DNA of 64,000 bases from Sphaerotilus sulfidivorans (GTDB lineage: Bacteria > Pseudomonadota > Gammaproteobacteria > Burkholderiales > Burkholderiaceae_C), in the NCBI RefSeq assembly GCF_013426975.1, contig NZ_JACCPY010000011.1, positions 1-64,000 of the forward strand, read 5' to 3'. Shown in pieces: positions 1-9,508 of the stretch. Position numbers and translations under genes: made by a program. The notes below the pieces were generated by a model, which made no database searches, had not been told where the DNA came from, and saw only the letters and a program-made list of their open reading frames with translations. How positions within the stretch are numbered: position 1 is the stretch's first letter; each line of letters starts with the position of its first letter.

Positions 1-124
1 AATGGTCGATCAGCAAGGCGCCGAACAGCAGCGAAAGATGCCAGATCGAGAAGCGGAAGGTCTTGCGGGCCAGCAATTCGCTGTAGCCGCGCCAGAGTTT
101 CCAGGCCCGGGCGATGAACAGCGC
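1..124 (-). pseudogene. ctaB: C-terminal fragment of heme O synthase (protoheme IX farnesyltransferase)
   Basis: On the minus strand, in a different frame from the reductase that overlaps it, the first ~120 bases read [18 protein letters not shown], then [20 protein letters not shown] and IDH. This matches the last membrane segments of CtaB/CyoE heme O synthases, which typically end in motifs such as RKTFRFS...LLFAALLVDHY. Only this C-terminal part is present, and it continues past the left edge. Upstream it runs directly into vanB, with the change near 115-130, so no start or N-terminal domain precedes it. It may be a rearranged remnant or an assembly join. Confidence 0.6.
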
Positions 125-762
125 GCCTCGGCCAGCGCCGCGTCGATCAGGCCGGCCGGGCCGCAGACCTGCAGCGCCGTGTCCGGCGGCTGGGCGGCCA
201 GCAGCGCGGGCAGATCCAGGCGCTGCGCCGGCTCGCCGTCGTCCAGATGGACGACCGCGTCGCCCGCGCCCGGCAGATCGCGCAGGCCGGTGCCGAAAGG
301 CACCCGCGCCGCCGAGCGGCAGGCCAGGTGCAGCGCGAACGGCCGCGCCCCTCGCGCCAGCACCGCGGCCATCGACAGCAGCGGCGTCAGCCCGATGCCG
401 CCGGCCAGCAGCAGCACCTTCGGTGCCTGCACGTCCAGCGGGAAGCGCGCCTTGGGCGGGCCGATCTGCAGCCGCGTCCACGGCAGCAGCAGCTCGTGCA
501 CCGCCTGCGAGCCGCCGCGCGACGCAGGCTCGCGCAGCACCGCGATGCGGTAGCGGTCCCGGTCCTGCGGGTCGCCGTAGAGCGAGTACGGCCGGATCAT
601 GCCGCCGGGCAGGAAGAGCTCGATGTGCGCGCCCGCCTCGAAGGCGGGCAGCTCGCCGCCCTCGCCGTCGACCAGATCGAGCGCGACGATGTCCTGGGCG
701 ATGCGCTCGCGGCGCTCGACGCGCACCCAGCGACGCGCCGGCAGGTTCGCCGCGCTGCTCAT
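10..762 (-). CDS. vanB: VanB-type vanillate demethylase reductase, 3'-truncated
   Basis: This is the electron-transfer partner of VanA: a flavin reductase that passes NADH electrons through a 2Fe-2S centre to the oxygenase. The FMN-binding RPYSLYG motif, the nucleotide-binding [15 protein letters not shown] segment and the VCGPAG motif are visible in order. Family members are about 310-320 residues long with a C-terminal plant-type ferredoxin domain. Here the frame ends at about 250 residues, just after the CGPAG region, and the four ferredoxin cysteines are missing. The last ~40 residues are an out-of-frame reading of a heme O synthase tail. The start overlaps the vanA stop codon (ATGA), as expected for coupled translation. 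As drawn, the protein could not transfer electrons to VanA. Confidence 0.75.
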   Translation of the reverse strand: MSSAANLPARRWVRVERRERIAQDIVALDLVDGEGGELPAFEAGAHIELFLPGGMIRPYSLYGDPQDRDRYRIAVLREPASRGGSQAVHELLLPWTRLQIGPPKARFPLDVQAPKVLLLAGGIGLTPLLSMAAVLARGARPFALHLACRSAARVPFGTGLRDLPGAGDAVVHLDDGEPAQRLDLPALLAAQPPDTALQVCGPAGLIDAALAEARCSSPGPGNSGAATANCWPARPSASRSGIFRCCSAPC

Positions 763-1787
763 GCCTGCTCCGCCGCAACCAGGCGCTCGATCACGCGCCG
801 GGCCTGCACGCCGCCGGCGTCGATGTTGAGCATCAGCAGGCGCCGCTCGGGATGCTGCTGCAGGTTGAGCTGCTGGCGCTCGAGCATCTCGCGGTCCTCG
901 GCGAAGATGCGGCCCTGGCCTTCGCGGATGGACGCGGTCAGCTCGGCGTCCTCGCTGCGGAAGCGCCGCGCCATGCCCCAGAAGTACCAGATGCTGATCT
1001 CGGTCTCGGGCGTGATGAAGTCGGTCACCACCGAGGAGGCCTTGGCCTCGGCCGGCGCGTCGAAGCCGCCCTGGCCCGCCAGCGCCACGCCGACATCGAT
1101 TAGGATCTGGCTCGGCGGCAGGAAGCGGCAGATCTGCCAGCGGTCCACCGTCGCGCTGTCGTCCAGGCCGTTGGCGCGCATCGCCATCTTCCAGAACGGC
1201 GGCGCCTGGATGCCGTTCATGAAGCGGCTGGTGACGACCTGGTCGCCCTCGGTGCGGGTGCTGCACGGTGTCTCGTCGATCTCGGGCTGGCCGATGCTGG
1301 TGGCGTGCACATAGGTCTCGTGCGTCAGGTCCATCAGGTTGTCGATCATCAGCCGGTAGTCGCAGGCGATGTGATAGAGCCCGCCGCCATGCGCCCAGCC
1401 GGGCTCGTCGACCCAGGGCAGGCGCGGCAGCGGCGTGTTCTCGGCCTGCGCGGCCTCGCCCGGCCAGACCCAGATGTAGCCGCCGTGCTCGCGCACCGCG
1501 AAGCGCTTCAGGCAGGGAAATCCGCGCACCCGCTGGCCCGGCATCGCCACCGTGCGGCCGTCGCCGCCCATCTCCAGGCCGTGGTAGCCGCAGACCAGCC
1601 GGCCGTCGCAGACCCGGCCCAAGGACAGCGGCGCGCCGCGGTGCGGGCAGAAGTCCTCGACTGCCGCGACCCGGCCGTCGGCCTCGCGCCAGAAGACCAG
1701 GGCCTCGCCGCAGATGCGGCGTCCCAGCGGCCGGCCCTCGATCTCGTCGGGCGTGGCGGCCACATACCAGGCGTTCTTCGGAAACAT
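759..1787 (-). CDS. vanA: Vanillate O-demethylase oxygenase subunit
   Basis: VanA is a Rieske non-heme iron oxygenase that converts vanillate to protocatechuate plus formaldehyde. The N-terminal Rieske domain carries C47-x-H49 and C66-x2-H69 (CPHRG and CGYHG). The mononuclear iron site is seen in [13 protein letters not shown]. Length (342 aa) and sequence through the whole protein, including the C-terminal NIDAGGVQ(A/S)RRVI stretch, match characterised VanA proteins closely. The ATG at 1787 is chosen because GGAG lies 9 bases upstream and [10 protein letters not shown] is the usual family start; an upstream in-frame start exists at 1817. It is co-directional with the MarR gene and overlaps vanB by 4 bases. 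Confidence 0.93.
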   Translation of the reverse strand: MFPKNAWYVAATPDEIEGRPLGRRICGEALVFWREADGRVAAVEDFCPHRGAPLSLGRVCDGRLVCGYHGLEMGGDGRTVAMPGQRVRGFPCLKRFAVREHGGYIWVWPGEAAQAENTPLPRLPWVDEPGWAHGGGLYHIACDYRLMIDNLMDLTHETYVHATSIGQPEIDETPCSTRTEGDQVVTSRFMNGIQAPPFWKMAMRANGLDDSATVDRWQICRFLPPSQILIDVGVALAGQGGFDAPAEAKASSVVTDFITPETEISIWYFWGMARRFRSEDAELTASIREGQGRIFAEDREMLERQQLNLQQHPERRLLMLNIDAGGVQARRVIERLVAAEQA

Positions 1788-1821
1788 CGTGCGTCGCTCC
1801 TGATCCTTGTCGATCACCGTG

Positions 1822-1837
1822 ATTCAGTATGCTGAAT
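1822..1837. promoter_or_regulatory. Perfect palindrome upstream of vanA, candidate MarR operator
   Basis: Arms ATTCAG and CTGAAT flank TATG, 35 bases upstream of the vanA start. It lies in the only non-coding gap between the MarR gene and vanA, where a local repressor would act. Binding by the neighbouring MarR protein is inferred. Confidence 0.55.
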
Positions 1838-1886
1838 GATGATCTAGCGCAGGCCCGGGACCGATCGTGGTTTACCCCGACGGCCT

Positions 1887-2384
1887 TCAGTCGGACGATG
1901 GGAATTCCGGCAGCGGCTCCTGCACCGGTGCCGCGCTGGCCAGCAGCTTGCGCAGCAGCCGCATCAGTTCCTGCTGCTCGCCGGGCTCGAGCATGTGCAT
2001 CAGCGTTGCCTGCATCGTCACCATCGGCGCGCGCAGGCTGGCCAGCAGCGTCTGGCCCTCGGGCGTCAGATAGAGCGCACGCTGGCGCCGCGCCAGCAGC
2101 TCGCGCACGATCCAGCCCTTGCGCTCCAGGCGCACCGCGGTCTCGGCGGTGGTCGAGGTGTCGAGCGCGATCTCGGCCGCCAGCGTCACCTGGTCGATGC
2201 CGGGCCGGGCCTCCAGCGCGCGCAGCACCGCGTACTGCACCGGCGTGACATCGCGGCCGAGGTTCTCGTGGAACAGCGCCACCGCGAGCTGATGCGCGCG
2301 GCGGATCAGATGGCCGGCCTGGTCGGTCAGCGCGATGTCGTCGGCAGGACCGGCAGCAGGGAAATCGGAGGTCGGGATCGTCAT
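1887..2384 (-). CDS. MarR-family transcriptional regulator
   Basis: This is a winged-helix MarR protein (165 aa from the ATG) with the typical layout: an N-terminal dimerisation helix, a DNA-recognition segment around LAAEIALDTSTTAETAVRLERKG and a wing ending in RRQRALYLTPEG. It precedes vanA on the same strand, separated by about 100 bases that hold a perfect palindrome. A role as the aromatic-acid-responsive repressor of vanAB is therefore likely, though in many bacteria VanR is a GntR protein instead. A GTG at 2396 would add four residues and would almost touch the HxlR stop codon, so the start is uncertain. Confidence 0.85.
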   Translation of the reverse strand: MTIPTSDFPAAGPADDIALTDQAGHLIRRAHQLAVALFHENLGRDVTPVQYAVLRALEARPGIDQVTLAAEIALDTSTTAETAVRLERKGWIVRELLARRQRALYLTPEGQTLLASLRAPMVTMQATLMHMLEPGEQQELMRLLRKLLASAAPVQEPLPEFPSSD

Positions 2385-2397
2385 GGCGGCCGACACT

Positions 2398-2790
2398 CTA
2401 GCCCAGCCTCATCGGCTGCATCCCCGACTTCAGCCGGGCCTGCTCGATCGCGGGCATGCTGCCCTCGATCCAGTCCGCGAGATCCTGCACACGTTCGGCC
2501 ACCTCGCGGCCCAGCGGCGTCAGGCTGTACTCGACATGCGGCGGCACCACCGGATGCGCCACGCGCAGCACGATCGCGTCGGCCTCCAGCGCCTGCAGCG
2601 TCTGCGCCAGCATCTTCTCGCTGACGCCGCCGATGAGGCGGCGCAGATCGCTGAAGCGGTGCGTGCCCCGGCGCAGCGCCACCAGCACCAGCACGCCCCA
2701 GCGGCTGGTCACATGGCGCAGCACCTCGCGAGAGGGGCAGGCCTCGGCAAACAGGTCGCCGCGCAGCAGCGGCTCGTCGCTGGTCGACAT
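2398..2790 (-). CDS. HxlR-family transcriptional regulator
   Basis: This 130-residue winged-helix protein of the HxlR/DUF24 family has the N-terminal cysteine (ACPSREVL), the SRWGVLVLVALRRGTHRFSDL recognition region and the family HPVVPPHVEYSLTPLG segment. Such regulators often sense reactive electrophiles or quinones through the N-terminal cysteine. It is divergent from a QorB-type quinone reductase gene, the same arrangement as ytfH-ytfG in Escherichia coli. The ATG at 2790 is preferred to the GTG at 2796 because AAAGG lies about 9 bases upstream of it. Confidence 0.88.
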   Translation of the reverse strand: MSTSDEPLLRGDLFAEACPSREVLRHVTSRWGVLVLVALRRGTHRFSDLRRLIGGVSEKMLAQTLQALEADAIVLRVAHPVVPPHVEYSLTPLGREVAERVQDLADWIEGSMPAIEQARLKSGMQPMRLG

Positions 2791-2800
2791 CGTCACTTAC

Positions 2801-2824
2801 CTTTCCGTATGTACTTACGGAAAG
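2801..2824. promoter_or_regulatory. Perfect palindrome between hxlR-type regulator and qorB, candidate operator
   Basis: Arms CTTTCCGTA and TACGGAAAG are separated by TGTACT. It sits 10 bases from the HxlR start codon and about 65 bases from the qorB start, and could control both promoters. Part of the palindrome also serves as the Shine-Dalgarno region of the regulator. Confidence 0.65.
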
Positions 2825-2890
2825 TTAGACTGAAAGGCAGCATGGCGTCCATCGATTCCCGATGCCCCTGCCCTGTTTCTGGAGAAGCTC

Positions 2891-3726
<836 letters not shown>

Positions 3727-3754
<28 letters not shown>

Positions 3755-5181
3755 TCGGGTCGGGCCAGCACCTTGCCGGGATTGAGCAGGCCCTGCGGGT
3801 CGAGCGCGGCCTTGATGCGCGCCATCAGCCGCAGCTCGTGAGCGCTCTTGTAGCGCGCGACCTCCGCGACCTTGAGCTGGCCGACGCCATGCTCGGCGCT
3901 GACCGAGCCGCCCAGCGCATGCACCGCGTCATGCACGCAGGCGTAGATCTCGTCCTGCCGGGCCGCCAGCGCCTCGGCGTCGAAGCCGGGGCCGCTCAGC
4001 AGGTTGTAGTGCAGATTGCCGTCGCCCAGATGGCCGAAGGGCATGACGCGCAGACCCGCAAAGTGCTCGGCCAGCCGCGCGCCGGTCTCGCGCATGAACT
4101 GCGGAATGCGCGAGATCGGCAGCGCCACATCATGCTTCAGGCTGCGCCCGGCCTGGGCCTGCGCCAGCGTGATGCTCTCGCGCAGGTGCCAGAGCGCCCG
4201 CCCGTGCGCCAGACTCTCGGCGATGACCGCGTCCAGCGCCTCGCCCGCCTCCAGCGCCGTGCCCAGCACCGTCTCGAAGCGCTCGCGGCCGTGCTGCTCG
4301 CTCTCGGCGTCCGACATCTCCAGCAGCGCGAACCAGGGCGCCTGCGCGCCCTCGCCGGCGAAGGGCAGGCGCTGCTGCCGGAAGGTCGCGGTGACCAGGG
4401 CCAGGCAGTCGGCCGACATCAGCTCGAAGCCGGTCAGCGCGGCGCCGAAGCCCGTGCGTGCGCGCGACAGCAGGGCCAGCGCCGACTCGAGGTCCGGCAC
4501 CGCCAGCATCGCGGTGCAGCGCGCCGCCGGCAGCGGATGCAGCTTCAGCGTCGCCGCGGTGATGATGCCCAGCGTGCCCTCGCTGCCGATGTAGAGATCG
4601 CGCAGGTCGTAGCCGGTGTTGTCCTTGCGCAGCCCGCGCAGGCCGTGCCAGACCTCGCCCTCGGCGTCGACCACCTCCAGGCCCAGGCAGAGCTCGCGCA
4701 TGTTGCCGTAGCGCAGCACCTGGGTGCCGCCGGCATTGGTCGCCAGATTGCCGCCCACCGTGCAGCTGCCCTCGGCCGCCAGGCTCAAGGGGAAGAGGCG
4801 CCCGGCCGCCTGCGCGGCCTGCTGCACCGTCTGCAGCAGGCAGCCGGCCTCGACCGTCATCGAGTCGTTGTCGGTGTCGATCTCGCGGATGCGGTCGAGC
4901 CGAGTCAGCAGCAGCACGATCGCGCGGCCGCTGGTGTCGGGCGTGGCACCGCCGCACAGGCCGGTGTTGCCGCCCTGCGGCACGATCGGCACGCCGGCGG
5001 CGGCGCAGCAGCGCACCACCGCCGCCACCTCGGCGGTGCTGCCCGGGCGCACCACCGCCCGCGCGGCGCCGCGGAAATGGCCGCGCCAGTCGACCAGGAA
5101 GGGCGCGGCCTGCTCGCCGCCCAGCACATGGGCGGCGCCGACAAGGGCGCGCAGGCTCTGCAGGAAGTCGTCTTGGCTCAT
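3727..5181 (-). CDS. FAD-linked 2-hydroxyacid dehydrogenase (GlcD/D2HGDH type)
   Basis: This 484-residue flavoprotein has an N-terminal FAD-binding domain of the PCMH type, with VVRPGSTAEVAAVV, PQGGNTGLCGGATP and a GGNLATNAGGTQVLRYGN stretch. The C-terminal FAD-oxidase domain carries GHLGDGNLHYN and SVSAEHGVGQ, the metal- and substrate-binding motifs of D-2-hydroxyglutarate and D-lactate dehydrogenases. It would oxidise a D-2-hydroxyacid and pass electrons to an acceptor such as ETF or quinone; the substrate cannot be told from sequence. It is followed closely on the same strand by an SDR and a Bug receptor, suggesting uptake and oxidation of an organic acid. Confidence 0.85.
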
Positions 5182-5211
5182 CGGCTCGGTCGGGTGCGGT
5201 TTGTATTGGTT

Positions 5212-5997
5212 TCAGTGGCTGGCGATCAGGCCGCCGTCGACCCGCAGCTGCGAGCCGGTGATGTAGGACGCGCCGGCGCTGGCCAGGAAGGCCACCGCGT
5301 GGGCGAATTCGGTCGGCGTGCCGGTGCGTCCGGCCGGAATCGTGGCGCGGCTGGCCGCCTCGACCTCGGCCAGCGTGCGGCCCTCGCGCTGCGCCTTCGC
5401 GCCATCGAGCACCGTCAGCCGCGGCGTGGCGATGCGCCCGGGAATGACGATGTTGACCGTCACGCCCTCGGCGGCGACCTCGCGCGCCAGCGTCTTCGAC
5501 CAGCCCACCAGCGCCATGCGCAGCGCGTTCGACAGCGCCAGATTCGGGATCGGCGCCACCGTGCCGGACGAGGTGCTGGTGATGATGCGGCCCCAGCCGC
5601 GCGCGCGCATGCCCGGCAACACGCCGGCGCTGATCGCCATCACCGAGGCCACCATCGCACGGAACTGCGCCTCGAGCTGCGCGGCGTCGAAATGGCTCGC
5701 CGGCGTCGGTGGCGGCCCGCCGGTGTTGTTGAACAGGATGTCGATCGTGCCGGCTTCGGCCTCGATCGCGGCCAGATGGCCGGGCACCGCGTCCAGATCG
5801 CCGAGATCCCAGACGCGCGCGGTGGCGGTGGCGCCGATCGCCTGCAGCCGCGCGAGCGTGGCCTGCAGCGGGCCGGCGCTGCGCCCGGCGGCGACGATGC
5901 GCACGCCCTCGCGCGCCAGCGCCTCGCAGACCGCCGAGCCCAGGCCGCCGCCTGCGCCGAGAACGAGCGCGGTGCGCCCGGAAATGCCGTAGTCCAT
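5212..5997 (-). CDS. SDR-family protein lacking the catalytic Tyr-Lys pair
   Basis: This 261-aa Rossmann-fold protein has the cofactor motif GAGGGLG at residues 14-20, the NNTGG motif near 90-94 and a C-terminal YITGSQLRVDGG signature, so the SDR fold is clear. In classical members the active site has Y-x3-K after the serine strand. Here the equivalent positions read N152-LALSNALR, with leucine and asparagine in place of tyrosine and lysine. Related sequences exist that are annotated as fabG-like but lack the tyrosine. The reaction is unknown; it may be a degenerate or differently catalysing member. It lies 30 bases upstream of the FAD dehydrogenase. Confidence 0.8.
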   Translation of the reverse strand: MDYGISGRTALVLGAGGGLGSAVCEALAREGVRIVAAGRSAGPLQATLARLQAIGATATARVWDLGDLDAVPGHLAAIEAEAGTIDILFNNTGGPPPTPASHFDAAQLEAQFRAMVASVMAISAGVLPGMRARGWGRIITSTSSGTVAPIPNLALSNALRMALVGWSKTLAREVAAEGVTVNIVIPGRIATPRLTVLDGAKAQREGRTLAEVEAASRATIPAGRTGTPTEFAHAVAFLASAGASYITGSQLRVDGGLIASH

Positions 5998-6042
5998 GGT
6001 GTTGTGTGGGCGTCGATGCGCCGTGCGGGTCTCTGGTCGTGC

Positions 6043-7083
6043 TCAGTCCGACATGATGCCGCCGTCATGCACCAGCCGCTGCCAGCGGGTGATCTCCCGG
6101 GCCAGCAGCTGCGCATGGGCTTCGGCGCCGGCCGGCGGCAGGGTCAGGCCATCGGCCTGCATCGCACGCTGCATCTCGGTCGAGGCCATCACCCGGCGCA
6201 GCGCCGCCTCCAGCCGCTCGACCACCGGCGCCGGCGTGCCGCGCGCCACCATCAGGCCGGACCAGCTCAGCACCTCGAAGCCGGGCAGGCCGCTCTCGGC
6301 CAGCGTCGACACTTCGGGCAGCAGCGGGTGGCGCCGTGCGCTGCTGACCGCCAGCGCGCGCACCCTGCCGGCGCGCAGATCGGCCAGCGCGCTGTCGAGA
6401 TTGACGAACAGCAGGGCGACCCGGCCATCGATCAGATCCTGCAGCAGCCGTCCGCCGCCCCGGTAGGGCTGGCCGGCCAGCGGCAGCGCGCTGCATCCGG
6501 GCTGGGTCATCGGGCAGCGGGCCGCCTCGCGGCGCAGCAGCTCCATCGCCATGTGGCCGGACGAGGCGGGGGTGTAGGCGTACTGGATCGGGTCGGGCCG
6601 ACGGCGCGCCTCGGCGATCAGGTCCTCGAGCCGGCGCAGCGGCGAGTCGGCCCGCACCAGCAGCACATTGGCACCGACATGCAGCAGTCCCAGCGCGATC
6701 AGGTCCCGGCGCGAGTCGTAGCCCGGTGGCGCAGGCAAGGCATGCGCGATCGCGTTCTGGCCGATGCCGCCGAGGATCAGGGTGTAGCCGTCGGCCGGCT
6801 GGCGCAGGGCCTGCGCCACGCCGACACTGCCACCTCCGCCGCCGATGTTGTCGACCAGGATGCGCTGGCCGATCTCGCGGCCGAGCAGATCGGCCGCGCG
6901 CCGGCCGATGCGGTCGCTGGTGCCGCCGACCGGAAAGGGCACCACCAAGCGCAGCGGCTCGCGCTCCGGCCAGACCGCTTCGCCGCCCTGGGGCTGCGCA
7001 TGCACCGCCATCGTCGCCAGGGGCGACAGCAGCGACAGCGCATGCAGTTTCAGACAGCCACTCAGACAGGCACGACGGCGCAC
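6043..7083 (-). CDS. Bug-family periplasmic solute receptor (tripartite tricarboxylate transport type)
   Basis: This 346-aa extracytoplasmic binding protein has a signal peptide (about 1-30, ending near MAVHAQ) and the Bug signatures LRLVVPFPVGGTSD, ILVDNIGGGGGSVG, DGYTLILG and the later LPEVSTLAESGLPGFEVLSW. Such receptors bind carboxylates or other small solutes and are greatly expanded in Burkholderiales, often without their own TctAB membrane subunits, as here. The start is a GTG preceded by CGGAG 7 bases upstream. It is upstream of the SDR and FAD dehydrogenase on the same strand and may deliver their substrate. Confidence 0.87.
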   Translation of the reverse strand: MRRRACLSGCLKLHALSLLSPLATMAVHAQPQGGEAVWPEREPLRLVVPFPVGGTSDRIGRRAADLLGREIGQRILVDNIGGGGGSVGVAQALRQPADGYTLILGGIGQNAIAHALPAPPGYDSRRDLIALGLLHVGANVLLVRADSPLRRLEDLIAEARRRPDPIQYAYTPASSGHMAMELLRREAARCPMTQPGCSALPLAGQPYRGGGRLLQDLIDGRVALLFVNLDSALADLRAGRVRALAVSSARRHPLLPEVSTLAESGLPGFEVLSWSGLMVARGTPAPVVERLEAALRRVMASTEMQRAMQADGLTLPPAGAEAHAQLLAREITRWQRLVHDGGIMSD

Positions 7084-7174
7084 GGACAGCTCCGGCAGAT
7101 GGGGCTGTCGATGCTAGCTGGAACCCGGAAGTATCAGATCGACCGTCCGGGGGACGCTGCCGTCTTTCCTGTCT

Positions 7175-8215
7175 TCAGACCGCCTCCGGCAGGCCGCTGC
7201 GCAGCGAGCGGGTGATCGCCAGGCCGATGCGGGTGGCCTCCAGCGCGTCCGACAGCGTCAGCGTCAGTGCCCTTTCTCCGCGGCAGGCGGCCACGAAGTC
7301 GACCATCTCCAGCGCGAAGGCCTCGCGGAAGCGCTCGAAGAAGTCGGGCAGCACCTCGTGGTGCACGCCCGCGGCGCTGCGGCGCTCGATGCGGTCGCGC
7401 GCCGCGCCGAAGCCGACCTGCAGCGTGCCCTCGGTGCCGATCACCTCGGTGGTGGTCTCGTGGCCGTGCGGCAGCGTGCGGCTGGCGTAGAAGACGGCGC
7501 GCGCGCCGCCCTCGAACTCGACGATGGCCAGGCCGTTGTCGACGTCGCCGCAGTCGGCCAGACCCGGGTGCAGCGCGATGGTGCCGCTGGCGAAGGCCCG
7601 CAGCGCCTTCGGCCGGCCCAGCATCCAGCGCGCCAGGTCGATGTCGTGGACGCTGCAGTCCATGAAGATGCCGCCCGAGGTCGGCGCGAAGCGCACGAAG
7701 AAGCCCTGCGGATCGTTGCGGTCGCAGGTCTGCGAGCGCACCAGGAAGGGCCGGCCGATGCGGCCCGCCTCGATGTCCTCGGCGGCGCGGCGGTAGCTGG
7801 GGTCGAAGCGGCGCACGAAGCCGACCATCGCGACCTGCTGCGGATGCTCGGCCGCGACCGCCAGCACCCGCTCGCAGTCCTCGACGTTCAGGGCCAGCGG
7901 CTTCTCGACGAAGACATGCTTGCCGGCGCGCAAGGCGGCGATGCTCTGGTCGGCGTGCAGCGAGGTCGGCGTGACCAGCACCACCGCGTCGATGGCGGGG
8001 TCGTCGACGAAGGCCGCGAAGTCGGCGTGCAGGTGCTCGGGCGCGATGCCGAACTCGGCGGCGGCCAGCTCCAGCTCGGCGGCGACCGGGCTGCAGGCCG
8101 CGACCAGCTCGACATGGCGGGTCGAGAAGGCCAGCGCCTCGGCGTGGCGGCGGCCCAGCCGGCCCAGGCCGGCGATGCCGACGCGCAGCTTGGCTGCGGA
8201 TGCGGGGGGGCTCAT
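7175..8215 (-). CDS. Gfo/Idh/MocA-family oxidoreductase, inositol 2-dehydrogenase-like
   Basis: This 346-aa NAD(P)-dependent dehydrogenase has an N-terminal Rossmann motif GIAGLGRLGRRHAE, the family EKPLAL motif that holds the conserved lysine, VGFVRRFDPSYR, and the SGGIFMDCSVHDIDLARW segment with the catalytic Asp/His pair. These features match myo- or scyllo-inositol dehydrogenases. GGAAAG lies 8 bases before the ATG. It is the second gene of a two-gene unit, 31 bases after the iolG-like gene. With three other paralogues nearby it probably oxidises a related cyclitol or sugar; the exact substrate is not determined. Confidence 0.88.
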   Translation of the reverse strand: MSPPASAAKLRVGIAGLGRLGRRHAEALAFSTRHVELVAACSPVAAELELAAAEFGIAPEHLHADFAAFVDDPAIDAVVLVTPTSLHADQSIAALRAGKHVFVEKPLALNVEDCERVLAVAAEHPQQVAMVGFVRRFDPSYRRAAEDIEAGRIGRPFLVRSQTCDRNDPQGFFVRFAPTSGGIFMDCSVHDIDLARWMLGRPKALRAFASGTIALHPGLADCGDVDNGLAIVEFEGGARAVFYASRTLPHGHETTTEVIGTEGTLQVGFGAARDRIERRSAAGVHHEVLPDFFERFREAFALEMVDFVAACRGERALTLTLSDALEATRIGLAITRSLRSGLPEAV

Positions 8216-8246
8216 CGGTGTGCTTTCCGGGGTGCGGCCTTGGGGA

Positions 8247-9242
8247 TCAGAGCTTGACCGGCTGGCCGCTGGCGGCGCTCTCGGCGGCGGCGTCGGCCAG
8301 GATCTGCGCCTTCACGCCGTCATGCACCGTGGTGCGGAAGGCGGCGCCCGTCTGCAGGCACTCGAAGAAATGCTCGATCTCCAGGCGGTAGGCGGCGGCG
8401 TAGCGCTGCAGGAAGAAGGCTTCCGGCTTGTCGGCCCGGATGCCGCTGGCGTCCCACTGGCGCACTTCGCTGGGCGCGTGGTTGCCGGCCTGCAGCATGC
8501 CGTCGGACCCCAGCACCTCGAAGCGCTGGTCGTAGCCGTAGGCGGCGCGGCGGGTGGTGTTGATCTGGCACAGACGCCCCTGCTTCGTGCGGATCGTCAC
8601 GGCGGTCGAGTCGAAGTCGCCGGCCTCGCCCACGGCCGGATCGGTCAGCACCGAGCCGGTGGCGCTCAGCCACGCGGCCTCGTCGCCGTCGCCACAGAGA
8701 ATCCAGCGGAACACGTCGAAGTCGTGGATCAGCATGTCGCGGAAGATGCCGCCCGAGCCCTTGATGTATTCGACCGGCGGCGCACCGGGGTCGCGGCTGG
8801 TGATGACCAGCATCTCGGGGTTGCCGATCTCGCCGGCGTCGATGCGGCGGCGCACCTCGTTGAAGGTCGGGTCGAAGCGGCGCTGGAAGCCGATCATGCA
8901 GGCCACGCCGGCGGCGCGCACCTTCTCGCCGCACTCGACCGCACGCGGCACCGACAGGTCGACCGGCTTCTCGCAGAAGATGTGCTTGCCGGCGGCGGCC
9001 GCGCGGGTGATCAGGTCGGAATGGGTGCTGGTGGGCGAGCCGATGACGACCGCATCGATCGAGGGATCGAGCAGCGCGTCGTCCATCGTGGCGACCTGCG
9101 CGCCGAGCTGCTGCGCGAGCTGCGCGGCGCTGTCGCCGAACGGGTCGCAGACGTACTTGAGGCTGACGCCGGGCAGACGGGCGAGGTTGCCGGCGTGGAT
9201 GCGGCCGATGCGGCCGGCGCCGAAGACGGCGACGTTCTTCAT
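8247..9242 (-). CDS. iolG: Inositol 2-dehydrogenase (IolG-like)
   Basis: This Gfo/Idh/MocA dehydrogenase (331 aa) begins MKNVAVFGAGRIGRIHAGN. It contains EKPVDLSV, IGFQRRFDPTFNEVRRRID and KGSGGIFRDMLIHDFDVFRW, typical of enzymes that oxidise myo-inositol to 2-keto-myo-inosose with NAD. The ATG at 9242 has GGAG about 8 bases upstream; an upstream ATG at 9287 lacks a good ribosome site. It is divergent from an IolI-like isomerase gene, and the 266-base gap between them holds palindromes shared with other promoters in this cluster. Confidence 0.88.
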   Translation of the reverse strand: MKNVAVFGAGRIGRIHAGNLARLPGVSLKYVCDPFGDSAAQLAQQLGAQVATMDDALLDPSIDAVVIGSPTSTHSDLITRAAAAGKHIFCEKPVDLSVPRAVECGEKVRAAGVACMIGFQRRFDPTFNEVRRRIDAGEIGNPEMLVITSRDPGAPPVEYIKGSGGIFRDMLIHDFDVFRWILCGDGDEAAWLSATGSVLTDPAVGEAGDFDSTAVTIRTKQGRLCQINTTRRAAYGYDQRFEVLGSDGMLQAGNHAPSEVRQWDASGIRADKPEAFFLQRYAAAYRLEIEHFFECLQTGAAFRTTVHDGVKAQILADAAAESAASGQPVKL

Positions 9243-9355
9243 GGATGGATCTCCGGGGGCGGAACAGGGCGGAACGGGCTGGGGCAAGGCGGGTCGCCGT
9301 GGCTGATGGCTCGGGACCGCGTGCGTTGCGGGTGACTATAGCGGCGAACCCTCGG

Positions 9356-9377
9356 CAATGAAAATGAATTTTCATTG
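9356..9377. promoter_or_regulatory. Perfect 10-bp-arm palindrome, candidate RpiR-type operator
   Basis: Arms CAATGAAAAT and ATTTTCATTG flank GA, in the divergent iolG / TIM-barrel promoter. It aligns base for base with the palindrome at 15868-15889 (AATGRAAAT ... ATTTYCATT) and is a GAAA-N6-TTTC version of the GGAA-N6-TTCC sites found at 12474, 13610 and 15872. Confidence 0.65.
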
Positions 9378-9380
9378 GTG

Positions 9381-9395
9381 TTTTCCATTGGAAAA
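9381..9395. promoter_or_regulatory. Second palindrome in the iolG/TIM-barrel promoter
   Basis: TTTTCCA and TGGAAAA flank a single T, three bases after the larger palindrome. The half-sites resemble those of the neighbouring box in inverted order, so it may be an auxiliary operator. Confidence 0.45.
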
Positions 9396-9508
9396 GTGTT
9401 TCGTGTCGCCGATGACCCTTCAATGACCATTTCAGGTCAATGCAGGCGGCCCGCAGGGGGATTGCGGCTTCTAGAGTCCGATCCGCCCCCAACGCAAGGA
9501 GACTGTCC

